The position numbers and the translations under genes are program-made. From JANMDS01 sp031430575 (GTDB lineage Bacteria; Pseudomonadota; Gammaproteobacteria; Burkholderiales; Casimicrobiaceae), in the NCBI GenBank assembly GCA_031430575.1, contig JANPBT010000037.1, positions 156,921-220,920 on the forward strand: a stretch of DNA of 64,000 nucleotides. Reading direction: 5' to 3'. A model generated the notes under the pieces. The model was not told where the DNA came from. It made no database searches and saw only the letters and a program-made list of their open reading frames with translations. Positions 45,057 to 54,151 of the stretch are shown in pieces. Every line of letters begins with the position of its first letter. Positions within the stretch are counted from its first letter, which is position 1.

Positions 45057-46069
45057 TGCCCTTCGCCTTCATCGCCATATGCCGTCGCGAGGGGCGCAGC
45101 ATCGATTCCTTGCGCTCGCAAATGGCGCACCAGTGGGGCGACTTGACCGTGGGTGACGAGTACGCGCGGCGCTTCGCTTGCCGCAATGGCTTGCAGCAAT
45201 CCCGGCCAATCGGCATGATCAGAGAGCACAAAGCCGCGATCCAGCGATTGCCTGCGCCGCGCGCCGCGCAGCTGCATCCAGCCCGAGGCATTGGCGTCGC
45301 TCACCTCGCCCCAGCGCGCAGGCCACTTCGCAGGCGCGCCCGAGGGCGGCATGACCACCAGCGCGCCCCGCCCTTTGAGGGGGGTATCGGAGAGCGCTTC
45401 AATCTCGGGCAGTCTTATACCTGCGGCGCAGTAATGGGCATTGAGCGGCGTCACCGCGCTATGGCAGGCGAGCGGGCCGATGCTGGCATCAACGCTGCCT
45501 AAGATGCGCTGCGCTTTGCCTAAGCCATAAGCGTAGATCACGCTGGTGCGCCCACTGGCGGCATTGGCGGCCCACCATTGATTAATATCGGCCATGATTT
45601 CGGGCTGCGCACGCCAGCGATAAATCGGCAACCCAAACGTGGATTCCGTAATAAACGTATCGCAGCGTATCGGCTCAAACGGCGCACACGTCTTATCTTC
45701 GGCGATAAAGTGTGGTGCGCATTTGTAATCGCCAGAGACGACCCAGACTTCGCCGGCCACCTCAATGCGAATCTGCGCAGAGCCCAACACATGCCCAGCC
45801 GGATGAAATGAAATTAGCGCATCGCCGATTTTGAGTTGCACCCCGTAGGGCAATGATTCAATGCTGACATCGCCCAAACGCACCCGCAAGATGCCTGCGC
45901 AATCTGTGGCGCAAAGATAGGCTGCGCTGCCGCGGCGGGCATGATCAGCATGGCCGTGGGTTATGAGCGCGCGATCAACGCCGCGCCACGGATCGATATA
46001 GAAATCTCCTGCGGCGCAGAATAAGCCCTCAGGGCGGACGGTGATGAGATCGGTAGCGCGGGTAGACAC
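45053..46069 (-). CDS. Ligase-associated DNA damage response exonuclease (metallo-beta-lactamase fold)
   Basis: A 338-residue MBL-fold/beta-CASP nuclease. The HxHxDH motif is THGHADHARRG; GHVLGSAQIRIE and VSGDYKCAPH complete the metal site, and a late His is in FVLSDHADW. It is the first gene of the cassette (order exonuclease, ligase, helicase, pdeM), all coupled by overlaps. Two exact repeat copies: 45421-45431 (YCAAGIRLPE) and 46009-46019 (FCAAGDFYID, close to the N-terminus). Confidence 0.92.
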   Translation of the reverse strand: MSTRATDLITVRPEGLFCAAGDFYIDPWRGVDRALITHGHADHARRGSAAYLCATDCAGILRVRLGDVSIESLPYGVQLKIGDALISFHPAGHVLGSAQIRIEVAGEVWVVSGDYKCAPHFIAEDKTCAPFEPIRCDTFITESTFGLPIYRWRAQPEIMADINQWWAANAASGRTSVIYAYGLGKAQRILGSVDASIGPLACHSAVTPLNAHYCAAGIRLPEIEALSDTPLKGRGALVVMPPSGAPAKWPARWGEVSDANASGWMQLRGARRRQSLDRGFVLSDHADWPGLLQAIAASEAPRVLVTHGQVAPLVRHLRAQGIDAAPLATAYGDEGEGQ

Positions 46070-46115
46070 CGGTAGATTTTAGTAAGTTGCCACGCGCCTG
46101 CGGTAAAGTGCGCGC

Positions 46116-47945
46116 ATGATTGCAAAAACCCTTAAAAAAATCGCGCTCGGAATTGCGACGCTTTTGATTGCCGCAGCCGCGCTGGCTGCCCACACATGGT
46201 ATGCGAAGCCGCTCTCGATTGATTGGCTTTACCTGCGCCATTTGGTGCAGCAAGGCTTAAATAACCCGGAAGCGTTAACCTCGCTGAGAGCATTAGAGCC
46301 TTATGGCATCCGTGGGCACAACGCTAAATTGGGTGAAGATACCCCTGCCCAAGACGCGCTGGATTTGGCGCAATTGCAAGTCACCTACGACGCGCTTAAA
46401 TCGTATGATGTCGCGGCTTTGAAAGGGCAAGACAAAGTTTCATATGAAGTTTTTCGCTATCAACTCGAAAGCGATTTGGAAGATCATCGCTTTCGAGAGC
46501 AGAGTTATCCCGTCACCCAGCTTTTTGGCGCGCATAGCTGGCTACCGCAATTGATGACCGATCAGCAGCAAGTCAACGACGCCACCGATGCCGAGCACTA
46601 CCTGGCGCGGATGCAGGCATTTCCCAAGCGCATGCGTCAACTCGCCGCGCGCGTCGTTGCCGCCGAGAAGAAAGGCACGGTTGCTCCGCGCTTCGCGCTC
46701 GACAAAGCGATTTCGCAGATTGATGCTTTAGTAGCGCCTTCTGCCACTTCCCACCCGCTCGTTTTGGGATTGCGCGAGAAATTACAGAAAATACCGCCCG
46801 AGAAAATGGATGCGACGGCCCGCGATGGGCTCGTCGCCCGCGCGGCCGCTGCCTACGCTTCACACGTCGTACCCGCCTACGCAACGCTGCGCGCGAGTCT
46901 CGACGATCAGCGGGCACGGCAGACGAAAAACGATGGCGTCTGGTCACTTCCCGACGGCGCGGCTTTCTACGCATCCCGCATTGCGCATCACACCACCACG
47001 CGTATGAGTGCTGATGCCCTGCATGCGCTGGGTTTAAGTGATGTTGCTCGCATTGGTGCTGAGATGGATGCTTTGCTCATCGCCTTGGCATTGCCTGGCA
47101 AAACGCGGGCGGAAAAAATCAAGGCGCTTGAATTGCGCCCATCTGAGCAATACCCGGATACTGATGCCGGGCGGGCAGCGGTTTTGACGGATTACCAGAC
47201 CATCATCGCCCAGATGGAAGCGGGGCTCGCGCCGCAATTTAAGACCCTGCCCCGGGCGCGTATAGAGGTCAAGCGCGTGCCAGCGTATTCCGAGAAGGCC
47301 TCACCGCTCGCTTACTACACATCACCGCCGCTTGACGGCTCTGCACCCGGTCTCTTTTATGCAAATTTAGGCGATATTGCCCAGACTTCAAAATTTCGCA
47401 TCCGTACGCTCGCCTATCACGAGGGCATTCCAGGTCACCACATGCAATTAGCCATCGCGCAAGAGCTGCAAGGCCTGCCGATCTTTCGCTCAATCTACGG
47501 CTTCACGGCCTACGCTGAAGGCTGGGCGCTTTACGCTGAGCGGTTGGCCTGGGAGATGGGGTTTCAAAAAAAAGCCGAGGATAACCTCGGGCGACTTTCC
47601 GATGAAATGCTGCGGGCAGTGCGCTTAGTCGTCGATACCGGAATTCACGCCAAGCGCTGGACGCGCGAGCAAGCGATTTCCTATATGGCTGTAGAGCTTG
47701 GCAGCGACGAGGCCGCAGCCGTCACCGAGATTGAGCGCTACATCGTTGATCCGGGCCAAGCGCTCGCTTACAAAGTGGGCATGTTGAAAATTTTGGAATT
47801 GCGCGAAAAAGCAAAAATTGCCTTAGGCGCATCGTTTGATCCACGCGCGTTTCATGATGTCGTGTTGACCAACGGATCTGTGCCGTTGACGCTGCTTGAA
47901 TCGCTCGTGGCCGACTACATCGCGGTATCGAAAACCGGCGGTTAA
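46116..47945 (+). CDS. DUF885 family protein (putative zinc peptidase)
   Basis: A 609-residue protein with an N-terminal hydrophobic segment (IALGIATLLIAAAALAAHTWY), an uncleaved anchor or signal. The DUF885 zinc motif is YHEGIPGHHMQLA with the downstream Glu in TAYAEGWALYAERLA. Family members are presumed metallopeptidases, with no confirmed substrate. It is divergent from the repair cassette, 46 bp away, and has no repeat copy. Confidence 0.88.
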   Translation: MIAKTLKKIALGIATLLIAAAALAAHTWYAKPLSIDWLYLRHLVQQGLNNPEALTSLRALEPYGIRGHNAKLGEDTPAQDALDLAQLQVTYDALKSYDVAALKGQDKVSYEVFRYQLESDLEDHRFREQSYPVTQLFGAHSWLPQLMTDQQQVNDATDAEHYLARMQAFPKRMRQLAARVVAAEKKGTVAPRFALDKAISQIDALVAPSATSHPLVLGLREKLQKIPPEKMDATARDGLVARAAAAYASHVVPAYATLRASLDDQRARQTKNDGVWSLPDGAAFYASRIAHHTTTRMSADALHALGLSDVARIGAEMDALLIALALPGKTRAEKIKALELRPSEQYPDTDAGRAAVLTDYQTIIAQMEAGLAPQFKTLPRARIEVKRVPAYSEKASPLAYYTSPPLDGSAPGLFYANLGDIAQTSKFRIRTLAYHEGIPGHHMQLAIAQELQGLPIFRSIYGFTAYAEGWALYAERLAWEMGFQKKAEDNLGRLSDEMLRAVRLVVDTGIHAKRWTREQAISYMAVELGSDEAAAVTEIERYIVDPGQALAYKVGMLKILELREKAKIALGASFDPRAFHDVVLTNGSVPLTLLESLVADYIAVSKTGG

Positions 47946-47991
47946 ATCGAACACTAACGCACGCCTAAAACGCTTGCGTTAGCGATCATAC

Positions 47992-48002
47992 CCGCGGCGC
48001 AG
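47992..48002 (+). repeat. One-mismatch copy of the dispersed repeat
   Basis: CCGCGGCGCAG, preceded by ATAC and followed by ATTT, so a full-length element with one core change. It is the only copy between 46.0 and 51.7 kb. It lies in the 417-bp gap before the TonB receptor gene; the rest of that gap holds the LacI-type operator and no other feature I recognise. Confidence 0.75.
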
Positions 48003-48174
48003 ATTTAGCCACTATCCCGCCTTTTGTGGCCGCTTATCGCCGTTTTGTGCATTATTCGAGCGCACCGCACGGCGTGCGTAGCGGCGGTTAACACGGCAAA
48101 AATACGACGTCATATATTCGGTACGAACCACTATTTTTTGTGCAGCGCAGCACCAAATATAGGCATAAATCTCG

Positions 48175-48190
48175 TTGCAAACGTTTGCAA
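48175..48190. promoter_or_regulatory. LacI-family operator upstream of the TonB receptor
   Basis: TTGCAAACGTTTGCAA is a perfect 16-bp palindrome with the central AACGTT typical of LacI/GalR operators. It lies about 170 bp before the TonB receptor start. The LacI regulator at 54.2-55.2 kb is the obvious candidate to bind it. Confidence 0.7.
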
Positions 48191-48362
48191 ATATTGTTAC
48201 ATTCGATTGCATAAGCTCGAAATGTCGGATTCGTTGACTGAAGACCACCGCGTTCTGATTCCGAGCTTAGCCTATGTTGTGCGCGGATTTCGCTCAAAAA
48301 GAGGTTTTTTGGGTCGCCTTCAAGCGCGCAGTAAAGATGCATTCATGACTGAGGAGACCTAA

Positions 48363-50702
48363 ATGACGAAGCATAATTTTCCAACGCGTAAGCCGCTTGC
48401 CGCAGCTATTTTTGCGTTGCTGGCATTACCTGGATTTGCGCTTGCACAAACAAGCGCAGCTGATCCAAAAGAAGACAAGAAATCCGCCGTTGACCTCGAG
48501 CGCATCGTCGTCACGGCAACGCCGACCGGCGTATCGACCATGCGCTCCAGCGTTTCGGTCAGCACCACAACCGTTGAGCAGATTCAGGCCTCACAAGCCC
48601 AAAGTGCGGCAGAAGCCTTGCGTTCGATCCCGGGCATTCGCTCCGAGTCATCTGGCGGCGAAGGTAATGCCAACATTACCGTGCGCGGCGTTCCGATTTC
48701 TGCTGGCGGTGCGCGCTACGTGCAGCTCCAAGAAAATGGTTTGCCCGTAATGCTTTTCGGTGACGTTGCTTTTGCGACCTCCGACATGTTTTTGCGCGTT
48801 GACGGCATGCTAGATTCCGTGCAAGCCGTACGCGGTGGATCGGCGTCCACGTTGGCCACCAATTCGCCCGGCGGCGTTGTGAACTTCATCACCAAATATG
48901 GTGCTGAGCGCGGTGGCAATATCGGTCTTTCATTTGGCTTAGATTACGACCAGCAACGCGTTGATTTTGACTACGGCTCAGGTGTTGGTCAAGACGGCTC
49001 AAGCTTTGCGATTGGTGGCCACTACCGTCAAGGCAAAGGCGTACGCGATTCAGGCGTGAAAATTGAGCAAGGCGGTCAGTTGCAAGCGGCTTACAACATG
49101 GCGTTTGGTGCCGGTAACTACGTGCGCGTAACGCTTAAAGCCATTGAAGATCAAGCACCGACCAATCTGCCCGTGCCAGTAAGCATTACTAACGGCAAGA
49201 TTTCGGAAATTGTGGGCCTTGATCCACGTTACAGCTCGCCGTATGGCAACAATTGGCCGACCGATCCAGTGCTGCGTCGTGACAATACGATTGGTAATAC
49301 CGATGTCAATAGCGGCTTAAGCGTCAGCGCGCTCAATCTCGGCATCGAAGGCGGCTTCAATCTCGGAAATGGCTTAAAAGTTGAAAATCGTTTTCGCTTT
49401 TCCGATCTGTCGGGGCGCTTTATTGGCGTGTTCCCATTTGATGTTTTGAAATCGGCCACCTACACCATCGCTTCTGGACCTAACAAAGGCACGGCGTGGA
49501 CGGGCATCGCTGCCAAAGTCGCAACCTTTAATACCGAGCTCAATGATCTCGGCTCGGTCACCAACGATCTGCGCTTCATCAAATCGTTTGGGCTCGGCGG
49601 GACGGATAAGCTCGACGTCACCGGTGGTCTTTTTTACAACACTCAAAACGTCTCGACAACGTGGCACTTTAATCACTATCAACTGCAAGTGGTTAACAGC
49701 AATCCAGCACTACTCGCCAATGGCGATACCAATGCTAACGGTCGTATTTCGTTTGGCGCGAAAGATTGGGGCTACTGCTGCCAGCGCATCTATGATTTGA
49801 CATACAAAACGCTGTCGCCTTACGTTAACGTAGGCTATCAAGCAGGCCCGTTGAATTTAGATGCGGGTGTTCGCATTGATCGACAATCGGCAAGTGGTGT
49901 GTATTTCCAAGGTGATGCCAGCGGTGCGACAACGGCAAACCCAACCAATATTCGCTACAGTGCTACACCGACCCAAAAGATTGATTACGATAAAAATCAC
50001 ACCTCGTTCACCTTGGGTGGCAACTATCGGTTGAATCGCGATATGTCTGTGTTCGCACGATATAGCGATGGCGTTGCCTTCAAAGCAGATCGTATCGTCA
50101 ATGGCGATTCCGCGCTCGATGGTAGCGCGCCAATCAAAATCGATACCGTACAACAAGCTGAAATCGGCGTTAAATTGCGCACGGGCAACTTGAGCACGTT
50201 CGTTACGCTCTTTAGCGCGAAAACGAAAGAAGCGGGCGGCTTTGAAGCAACCACTCAGAAAATCATCCAAAACGACTATGAGGCAAAAGGCTTAGAAGTT
50301 GAAGCGGCCTACAACATGGGTGATTTCCGACTCGCGGGTGGCTTTACTTTCACTGATTCTGAAATTACGGGATCAAGCGATAAGTCGGTCGTCGGCAATA
50401 CGCCACGTCGGCAAGCCAAGCTGATTTACACGCTGACACCGAGCTACACAGTGGGTCCTGTCAGTATCGGCGCGTCGATCATCGGCACTGGAAAATCGTT
50501 TAGCCAAGACGACAACAAAGTAACGATGGATGGATTTGCAGTCATTAACGCTTTCGTGAACTACCAAGTGATGAGTAACTTCGTCGTCGGTCTGGGCGTC
50601 AATAACCTTGCCAACGTCATCGGCTACACCGAGTCAGAAGGCAGCGTTGCCCGCTCAATCAATGGCCGCTCAATCAAGGCTTCGTTGAAATACAGCTTCT
50701 AA
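48363..50702 (+). CDS. TonB-dependent receptor (likely sucrose or glucoside uptake)
   Basis: A 779-residue outer-membrane receptor. Signal peptide (LAAAIFALLALPGFALAQ), then a TonB-box-like segment (LERIVVTATPTG), plug (AEALRSIPGIRSESSGGEGNANITVRGVPI read in parts) and a beta barrel ending in Phe (KASLKYSF). GAGGA sits 8 nt before the ATG. Substrate is inferred from the neighbours: amylosucrase, MFS sugar transporter, LacI. This resembles sux-type sucrose loci of Xanthomonas and Caulobacter in content. No repeat copies inside. Confidence 0.85.
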   Translation: MTKHNFPTRKPLAAAIFALLALPGFALAQTSAADPKEDKKSAVDLERIVVTATPTGVSTMRSSVSVSTTTVEQIQASQAQSAAEALRSIPGIRSESSGGEGNANITVRGVPISAGGARYVQLQENGLPVMLFGDVAFATSDMFLRVDGMLDSVQAVRGGSASTLATNSPGGVVNFITKYGAERGGNIGLSFGLDYDQQRVDFDYGSGVGQDGSSFAIGGHYRQGKGVRDSGVKIEQGGQLQAAYNMAFGAGNYVRVTLKAIEDQAPTNLPVPVSITNGKISEIVGLDPRYSSPYGNNWPTDPVLRRDNTIGNTDVNSGLSVSALNLGIEGGFNLGNGLKVENRFRFSDLSGRFIGVFPFDVLKSATYTIASGPNKGTAWTGIAAKVATFNTELNDLGSVTNDLRFIKSFGLGGTDKLDVTGGLFYNTQNVSTTWHFNHYQLQVVNSNPALLANGDTNANGRISFGAKDWGYCCQRIYDLTYKTLSPYVNVGYQAGPLNLDAGVRIDRQSASGVYFQGDASGATTANPTNIRYSATPTQKIDYDKNHTSFTLGGNYRLNRDMSVFARYSDGVAFKADRIVNGDSALDGSAPIKIDTVQQAEIGVKLRTGNLSTFVTLFSAKTKEAGGFEATTQKIIQNDYEAKGLEVEAAYNMGDFRLAGGFTFTDSEITGSSDKSVVGNTPRRQAKLIYTLTPSYTVGPVSIGASIIGTGKSFSQDDNKVTMDGFAVINAFVNYQVMSNFVVGLGVNNLANVIGYTESEGSVARSINGRSIKASLKYSF

Positions 50703-50821
50703 CGGCGCGTGACTAGGGAGGCGTGCGGATTGGTTCCCCCCTTTTTCCGATCTGCATGTGCACTAAAAAATAATAACGCTGGCTTGACTTGCCCACCGGC
50801 GAGCATACGTCCGTAACCCGC

Positions 50822-50850
50822 CATCCCGCCACACACAACGTGGCGGGATG
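50822..50850. promoter_or_regulatory. Intercistronic hairpin before the amylosucrase gene
   Basis: Perfect 11-bp arms CATCCCGCCAC (50822-50832) and GTGGCGGGATG (50840-50850) around 7 nt, ending 13 bp before the proposed ATG. No T-run follows, so it may stabilise or process the mRNA, or mildly attenuate transcription, more than end it. Confidence 0.55.
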
Positions 50851-50863
50851 CGCCATAACAATA

Positions 50864-52699
50864 ATGGCCACACCGATAACTGCGATGTTTTCTACTTCAC
50901 TTCAAATCTTACTGTTTCCGCTGTACGGGCATTTGCCAGCTTATTCGCAGTGGCTCGCAAAATTCCGTGCTGAAATTGATGTACTCCACGCCCAGCGCTC
51001 GCCTGCTCTGCGCACCCGAGATGCAAACCGCGCTGCCGACCCGCAGTGGTACGCCCGCGCCAATATGATCGGTTACTGCGCCTATACCGACCGATTTGCC
51101 GGCACGCTCGACGGCGTGCGCGCGCGCATTCCGCATTTGAGCGAATCAGGCGTGACTTATTTGCATCTCTTGCCTTTTTTAAAAGCGCGCGCTGGTGAAA
51201 ACGACGGTGGCTTTGCGGTCACTGATTTCGAGCAGGTAGAGCCCCGATTGGGCACGATTGCCGATCTTGAGGCATTGATTTCTGATCTCCACGCGAGCAA
51301 TATTTCGATCTGCGTCGATTTAGTGCTCAACCACGTGGCCGATGATCATGCGTGGGCTCTCCAGGCGAAAGCCGGTGACGCACACGCGCAAGGCTTCTTT
51401 CGGCTCTTCCCGGACCGTTTGCTTCCCGATCAATTCGAGAAAACGGTCGCCAGCGTATTTCCAGAGACGGCACCGGGAAACTTCACCTGGAACAAGGCGA
51501 TGCAGCGCTGGGTGTGGACAACGTTTAATCCCTACCAGTGGGATTTGAATTACGAAAATCCAGAAGTATTTTCTGAAATGGCGCTTACGATGCTGCGGCT
51601 CGCTAACCGTGGAATCGATATTTTCCGGTTAGATTCGACGCCGTTTTTGTGGAAGGCGCTGAACACCACATGCCTAAATTTGCCGCAAACGCATCAACTG
51701 CTGCAGGCCTTTCGCTGCGTGCTTGAGCATGCCGCGCCTGCGACCGTTCTCAAATCGGAAGCGATCGTCCCTGCGGCGCAAGCCGTGGTTTATTTCGGCG
51801 ATCCAGCGCGCGGTGAAAAAGAGTGCCACTTGGCCTATCACAGCGCGTTGATGGCGTCTGCTTGGGCCGCGATTGCGGAGCAAGATACCTCGCTTCTGCG
51901 CATGGTCGCTGCGCAAACGCCTGCGCATGGCGCAGACAACGCGTGGGTGACTTATGTGCGCTGCCACGACGATATTGTGTGGAGCGTGCTGCGGCCACAA
52001 ATCGAGGCGCAAGGTCTCGATTTCAACGTGCGCATGAAACCTATCGCTGATTTTTTCGCTGGCATTGGCTTGCTGAGCTTTGCCCAAGGCGCACCGTTTC
52101 AATCGTCTGATCCAGATCGCGTGCATGGCAGCAACGGAATGACGGCATCATTGGTGGGCTTTGAGCTTGCAAGCCCAGATCCGCGCCGCAGGTATGCTCC
52201 TGATCGACTGCAATTGCTCTACGCGCTGATGTTTTCATTCGGCGGTATTCCGCTCATTTATATGGGCGATGAAATTGCCCAAACCAATGCCTGCGACCCG
52301 GCCACGCAGGCGCTCATCACCGAGGATGGCCGCTGGTTACAGCGCCCGCTTTGGCAAGCGGGCGTGCGCGCCGATGCCGCCACGCTGGCTGGCGTAGGGC
52401 TACGTGCGTTAGCGCAGGCGCGGGCGGCTAATTCTGATCTTGATGCGTTTGCCCTGCGCACGCTCGTGCCAGAGGCAATTGCGCCTTGCGCAGACGGACT
52501 CTTCGCCTTTTACCGCGGGACAAAAACGTTGTGTGTATTCAATTTTTCAGACCATGAGCGCACGCTTGATTTGGCAAAAACTGCGCCGCAGGTACGTTTC
52601 AAAAATGCATTGACAGATGCGATTGTGGACTCCACACTCATGCTTACGCCGTGGAGCTTTGCTTGGTTGCAGTCAACGACGCCGATTCAAAAAAAGTAG
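50864..52699 (+). CDS. Amylosucrase-type GH13 enzyme
   Basis: About 611 residues, subfamily GH13_4: transfers glucose from sucrose to a glucan or hydrolyses sucrose. Numbering from 50864: nucleophile Asp257 (FRLDSTPF), acid/base Glu299 (LKSEAIV), third Asp369 (CHDDIVW), with CVDLVLNHVADDH and YMGDEIAQTN. The start is uncertain: the frame opens at 50789, but a hairpin lies there; 50864 or 50885 are better, none with a clear ribosome site. Core 52581-52591 encodes KTAPQVRF near the C-terminus, and variants lie at 51771-51781 (IVPAAQ, right after the acid/base Glu) and 52181-52191 (PRRRYA). Confidence 0.88.
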   Translation: MATPITAMFSTSLQILLFPLYGHLPAYSQWLAKFRAEIDVLHAQRSPALRTRDANRAADPQWYARANMIGYCAYTDRFAGTLDGVRARIPHLSESGVTYLHLLPFLKARAGENDGGFAVTDFEQVEPRLGTIADLEALISDLHASNISICVDLVLNHVADDHAWALQAKAGDAHAQGFFRLFPDRLLPDQFEKTVASVFPETAPGNFTWNKAMQRWVWTTFNPYQWDLNYENPEVFSEMALTMLRLANRGIDIFRLDSTPFLWKALNTTCLNLPQTHQLLQAFRCVLEHAAPATVLKSEAIVPAAQAVVYFGDPARGEKECHLAYHSALMASAWAAIAEQDTSLLRMVAAQTPAHGADNAWVTYVRCHDDIVWSVLRPQIEAQGLDFNVRMKPIADFFAGIGLLSFAQGAPFQSSDPDRVHGSNGMTASLVGFELASPDPRRRYAPDRLQLLYALMFSFGGIPLIYMGDEIAQTNACDPATQALITEDGRWLQRPLWQAGVRADAATLAGVGLRALAQARAANSDLDAFALRTLVPEAIAPCADGLFAFYRGTKTLCVFNFSDHERTLDLAKTAPQVRFKNALTDAIVDSTLMLTPWSFAWLQSTTPIQKK

Positions 52700-52723
52700 T
52701 CACCTTTGAAGGAGTACAACAGG

Positions 52724-54055
52724 ATGGAAAACTCAAAACCGCGGTTAAGTTTCGCCCAGATTCTAAATATGAATTTCGGATTTTTTGGAATTCAATATAG
52801 CTTTGGCCTGCAGCAAAGCAACATGACCCCGATCTACTCGTTCCTCGGTGCGAGCGAAGAAAGTATTCCGCTGCTGTGGCTCGCAGGCCCAATGACTGGC
52901 TTGATTGTGCAGCCCATCATCGGTGCGATGAGCGACAAAACACTTTCCCCGCGCGGCCGCCGCACACCTTACTTTTTGTGGGGAGCGATTTTGTGTTCGC
53001 TCATGCTGCTGGTAATGCCGTTTAGCCCAGCCGTGTGGTTTGCCGCCAGCGTATTGTGGATTTTGGACGCTGCAAATAACGTGACCATGGAGCCGTATCG
53101 CGCGTTTGTCAGTGATAAGTTAAGTGATGAGCAACGATCTCTTGGTTTTCTCACCCAAAGCGCCTTTACGGGGATTGCGCAAACGCTTGCTTACTTAACG
53201 CCTTCGCTCTTAGTTGCCTTCGGGTTGAGCCAGAATTGGGTCAACAGCAGCAACATTCCTTACTCGACCGTTTTTGCTTTTCTATTTGGTGCGTTTTTTT
53301 CGTTTTTCTCGATTTGGTGGACGCTGAAAACCACGAAAGAGCACCCCATTTCTGAGGCGGAGCGCCAAGAGATTTTAAAAGCACCGATGAGCGTGAGCCA
53401 AATCTGGAAAGATATTTGGGATGCCATCAAAGAAATGCCGACGACGATGAAGCAGCTAGCGGTGATGAAATTTTTTCAGTGGTACGCGCTATTTTGTTAC
53501 TGGCAATATGTCGTTTTGAGCTTGGCAAACACAATGTTTAGCGGTAGCGGGAAAATGGGCCCTGCAAGGGATGAAGCGATTCGGTCCGCCGGCTTACTTA
53601 ACGGTGAAAATGGTGCGTTTTATAACTTCATCGCTTTTTTGGGCGCATTTGCGCTCGTGCCGATTGTCAACAAAATCGGCCCAAAATTTGCGCACGCGAT
53701 TTGTCTCACCTTAGCGGGTATTGGCATGTGGATGCTGCCGTCGATCACCGATCGCTGGATGCTCCTCTTGCCAATGATTGGTATCGGCTTGGCATGGGGC
53801 AGCATTATGGGCAATCCATACACGATGCTCGCGGGCAGTTTGCCCAAAAATCGAATCGGCGTTTATATGGGCATTTTCAATATGTTCATCGTAATCCCGA
53901 TGATGATCCAGATTTTCACGCTACCGCTCTTCTATAAATCGCTGCTCGATGGCAAGCCTGAAAACGTCGTGCGTCTCGGCGGCGCGCTCATGATTTGCGC
54001 AGCGATTGCGACGCTCTTCGTAAAAATCATCCCGGGTTCTCGCGTTGAAAAGTAG
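52724..54055 (+). CDS. MFS sugar transporter (GPH/SLC45-like, sucrose/maltose type)
   Basis: A 443-residue membrane protein with about 12 helices. The start at 52724 has GGAG 9 nt upstream. Typical marks: IQYSFGLQQSNMTPIYSFLGA, WLAGPMTGLIVQPIIGAMSD, RGRRTPYFLWG (loop 2-3) and the helix-4 DAANNVTMEPYRAFVSD. Its relatives move sucrose, maltose or other glucosides. Lies 24 bp after the amylosucrase, in the same transcript. Confidence 0.88.
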   Translation: MENSKPRLSFAQILNMNFGFFGIQYSFGLQQSNMTPIYSFLGASEESIPLLWLAGPMTGLIVQPIIGAMSDKTLSPRGRRTPYFLWGAILCSLMLLVMPFSPAVWFAASVLWILDAANNVTMEPYRAFVSDKLSDEQRSLGFLTQSAFTGIAQTLAYLTPSLLVAFGLSQNWVNSSNIPYSTVFAFLFGAFFSFFSIWWTLKTTKEHPISEAERQEILKAPMSVSQIWKDIWDAIKEMPTTMKQLAVMKFFQWYALFCYWQYVVLSLANTMFSGSGKMGPARDEAIRSAGLLNGENGAFYNFIAFLGAFALVPIVNKIGPKFAHAICLTLAGIGMWMLPSITDRWMLLLPMIGIGLAWGSIMGNPYTMLAGSLPKNRIGVYMGIFNMFIVIPMMIQIFTLPLFYKSLLDGKPENVVRLGGALMICAAIATLFVKIIPGSRVEK

Positions 54056-54080
54056 CGCGTGATTTTCGCGATATTAATCT

Positions 54081-54136
54081 AATACCTGCGGCGCAGATTG
54101 GGGCACAAAAATGCCTCAATCTGCGCCGCAGGTATT
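54081..54136. terminator. Inverted repeat pair between convergent transporter and lacI-type gene
   Basis: Perfect 20-bp arms (54081-54100 and 54117-54136) with a 16-nt loop, fitting in the 96 bp between the two convergent stop codons. Good bidirectional terminator candidate. Confidence 0.83.
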
Positions 54137-54151
54137 GGGTGATAAAAGGCG

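Noticed and set aside
48024..48362. 112-codon ORF before the TonB receptor
   Set aside because: Covers the LacI-type operator and has no coding-like composition; better read as regulatory leader.
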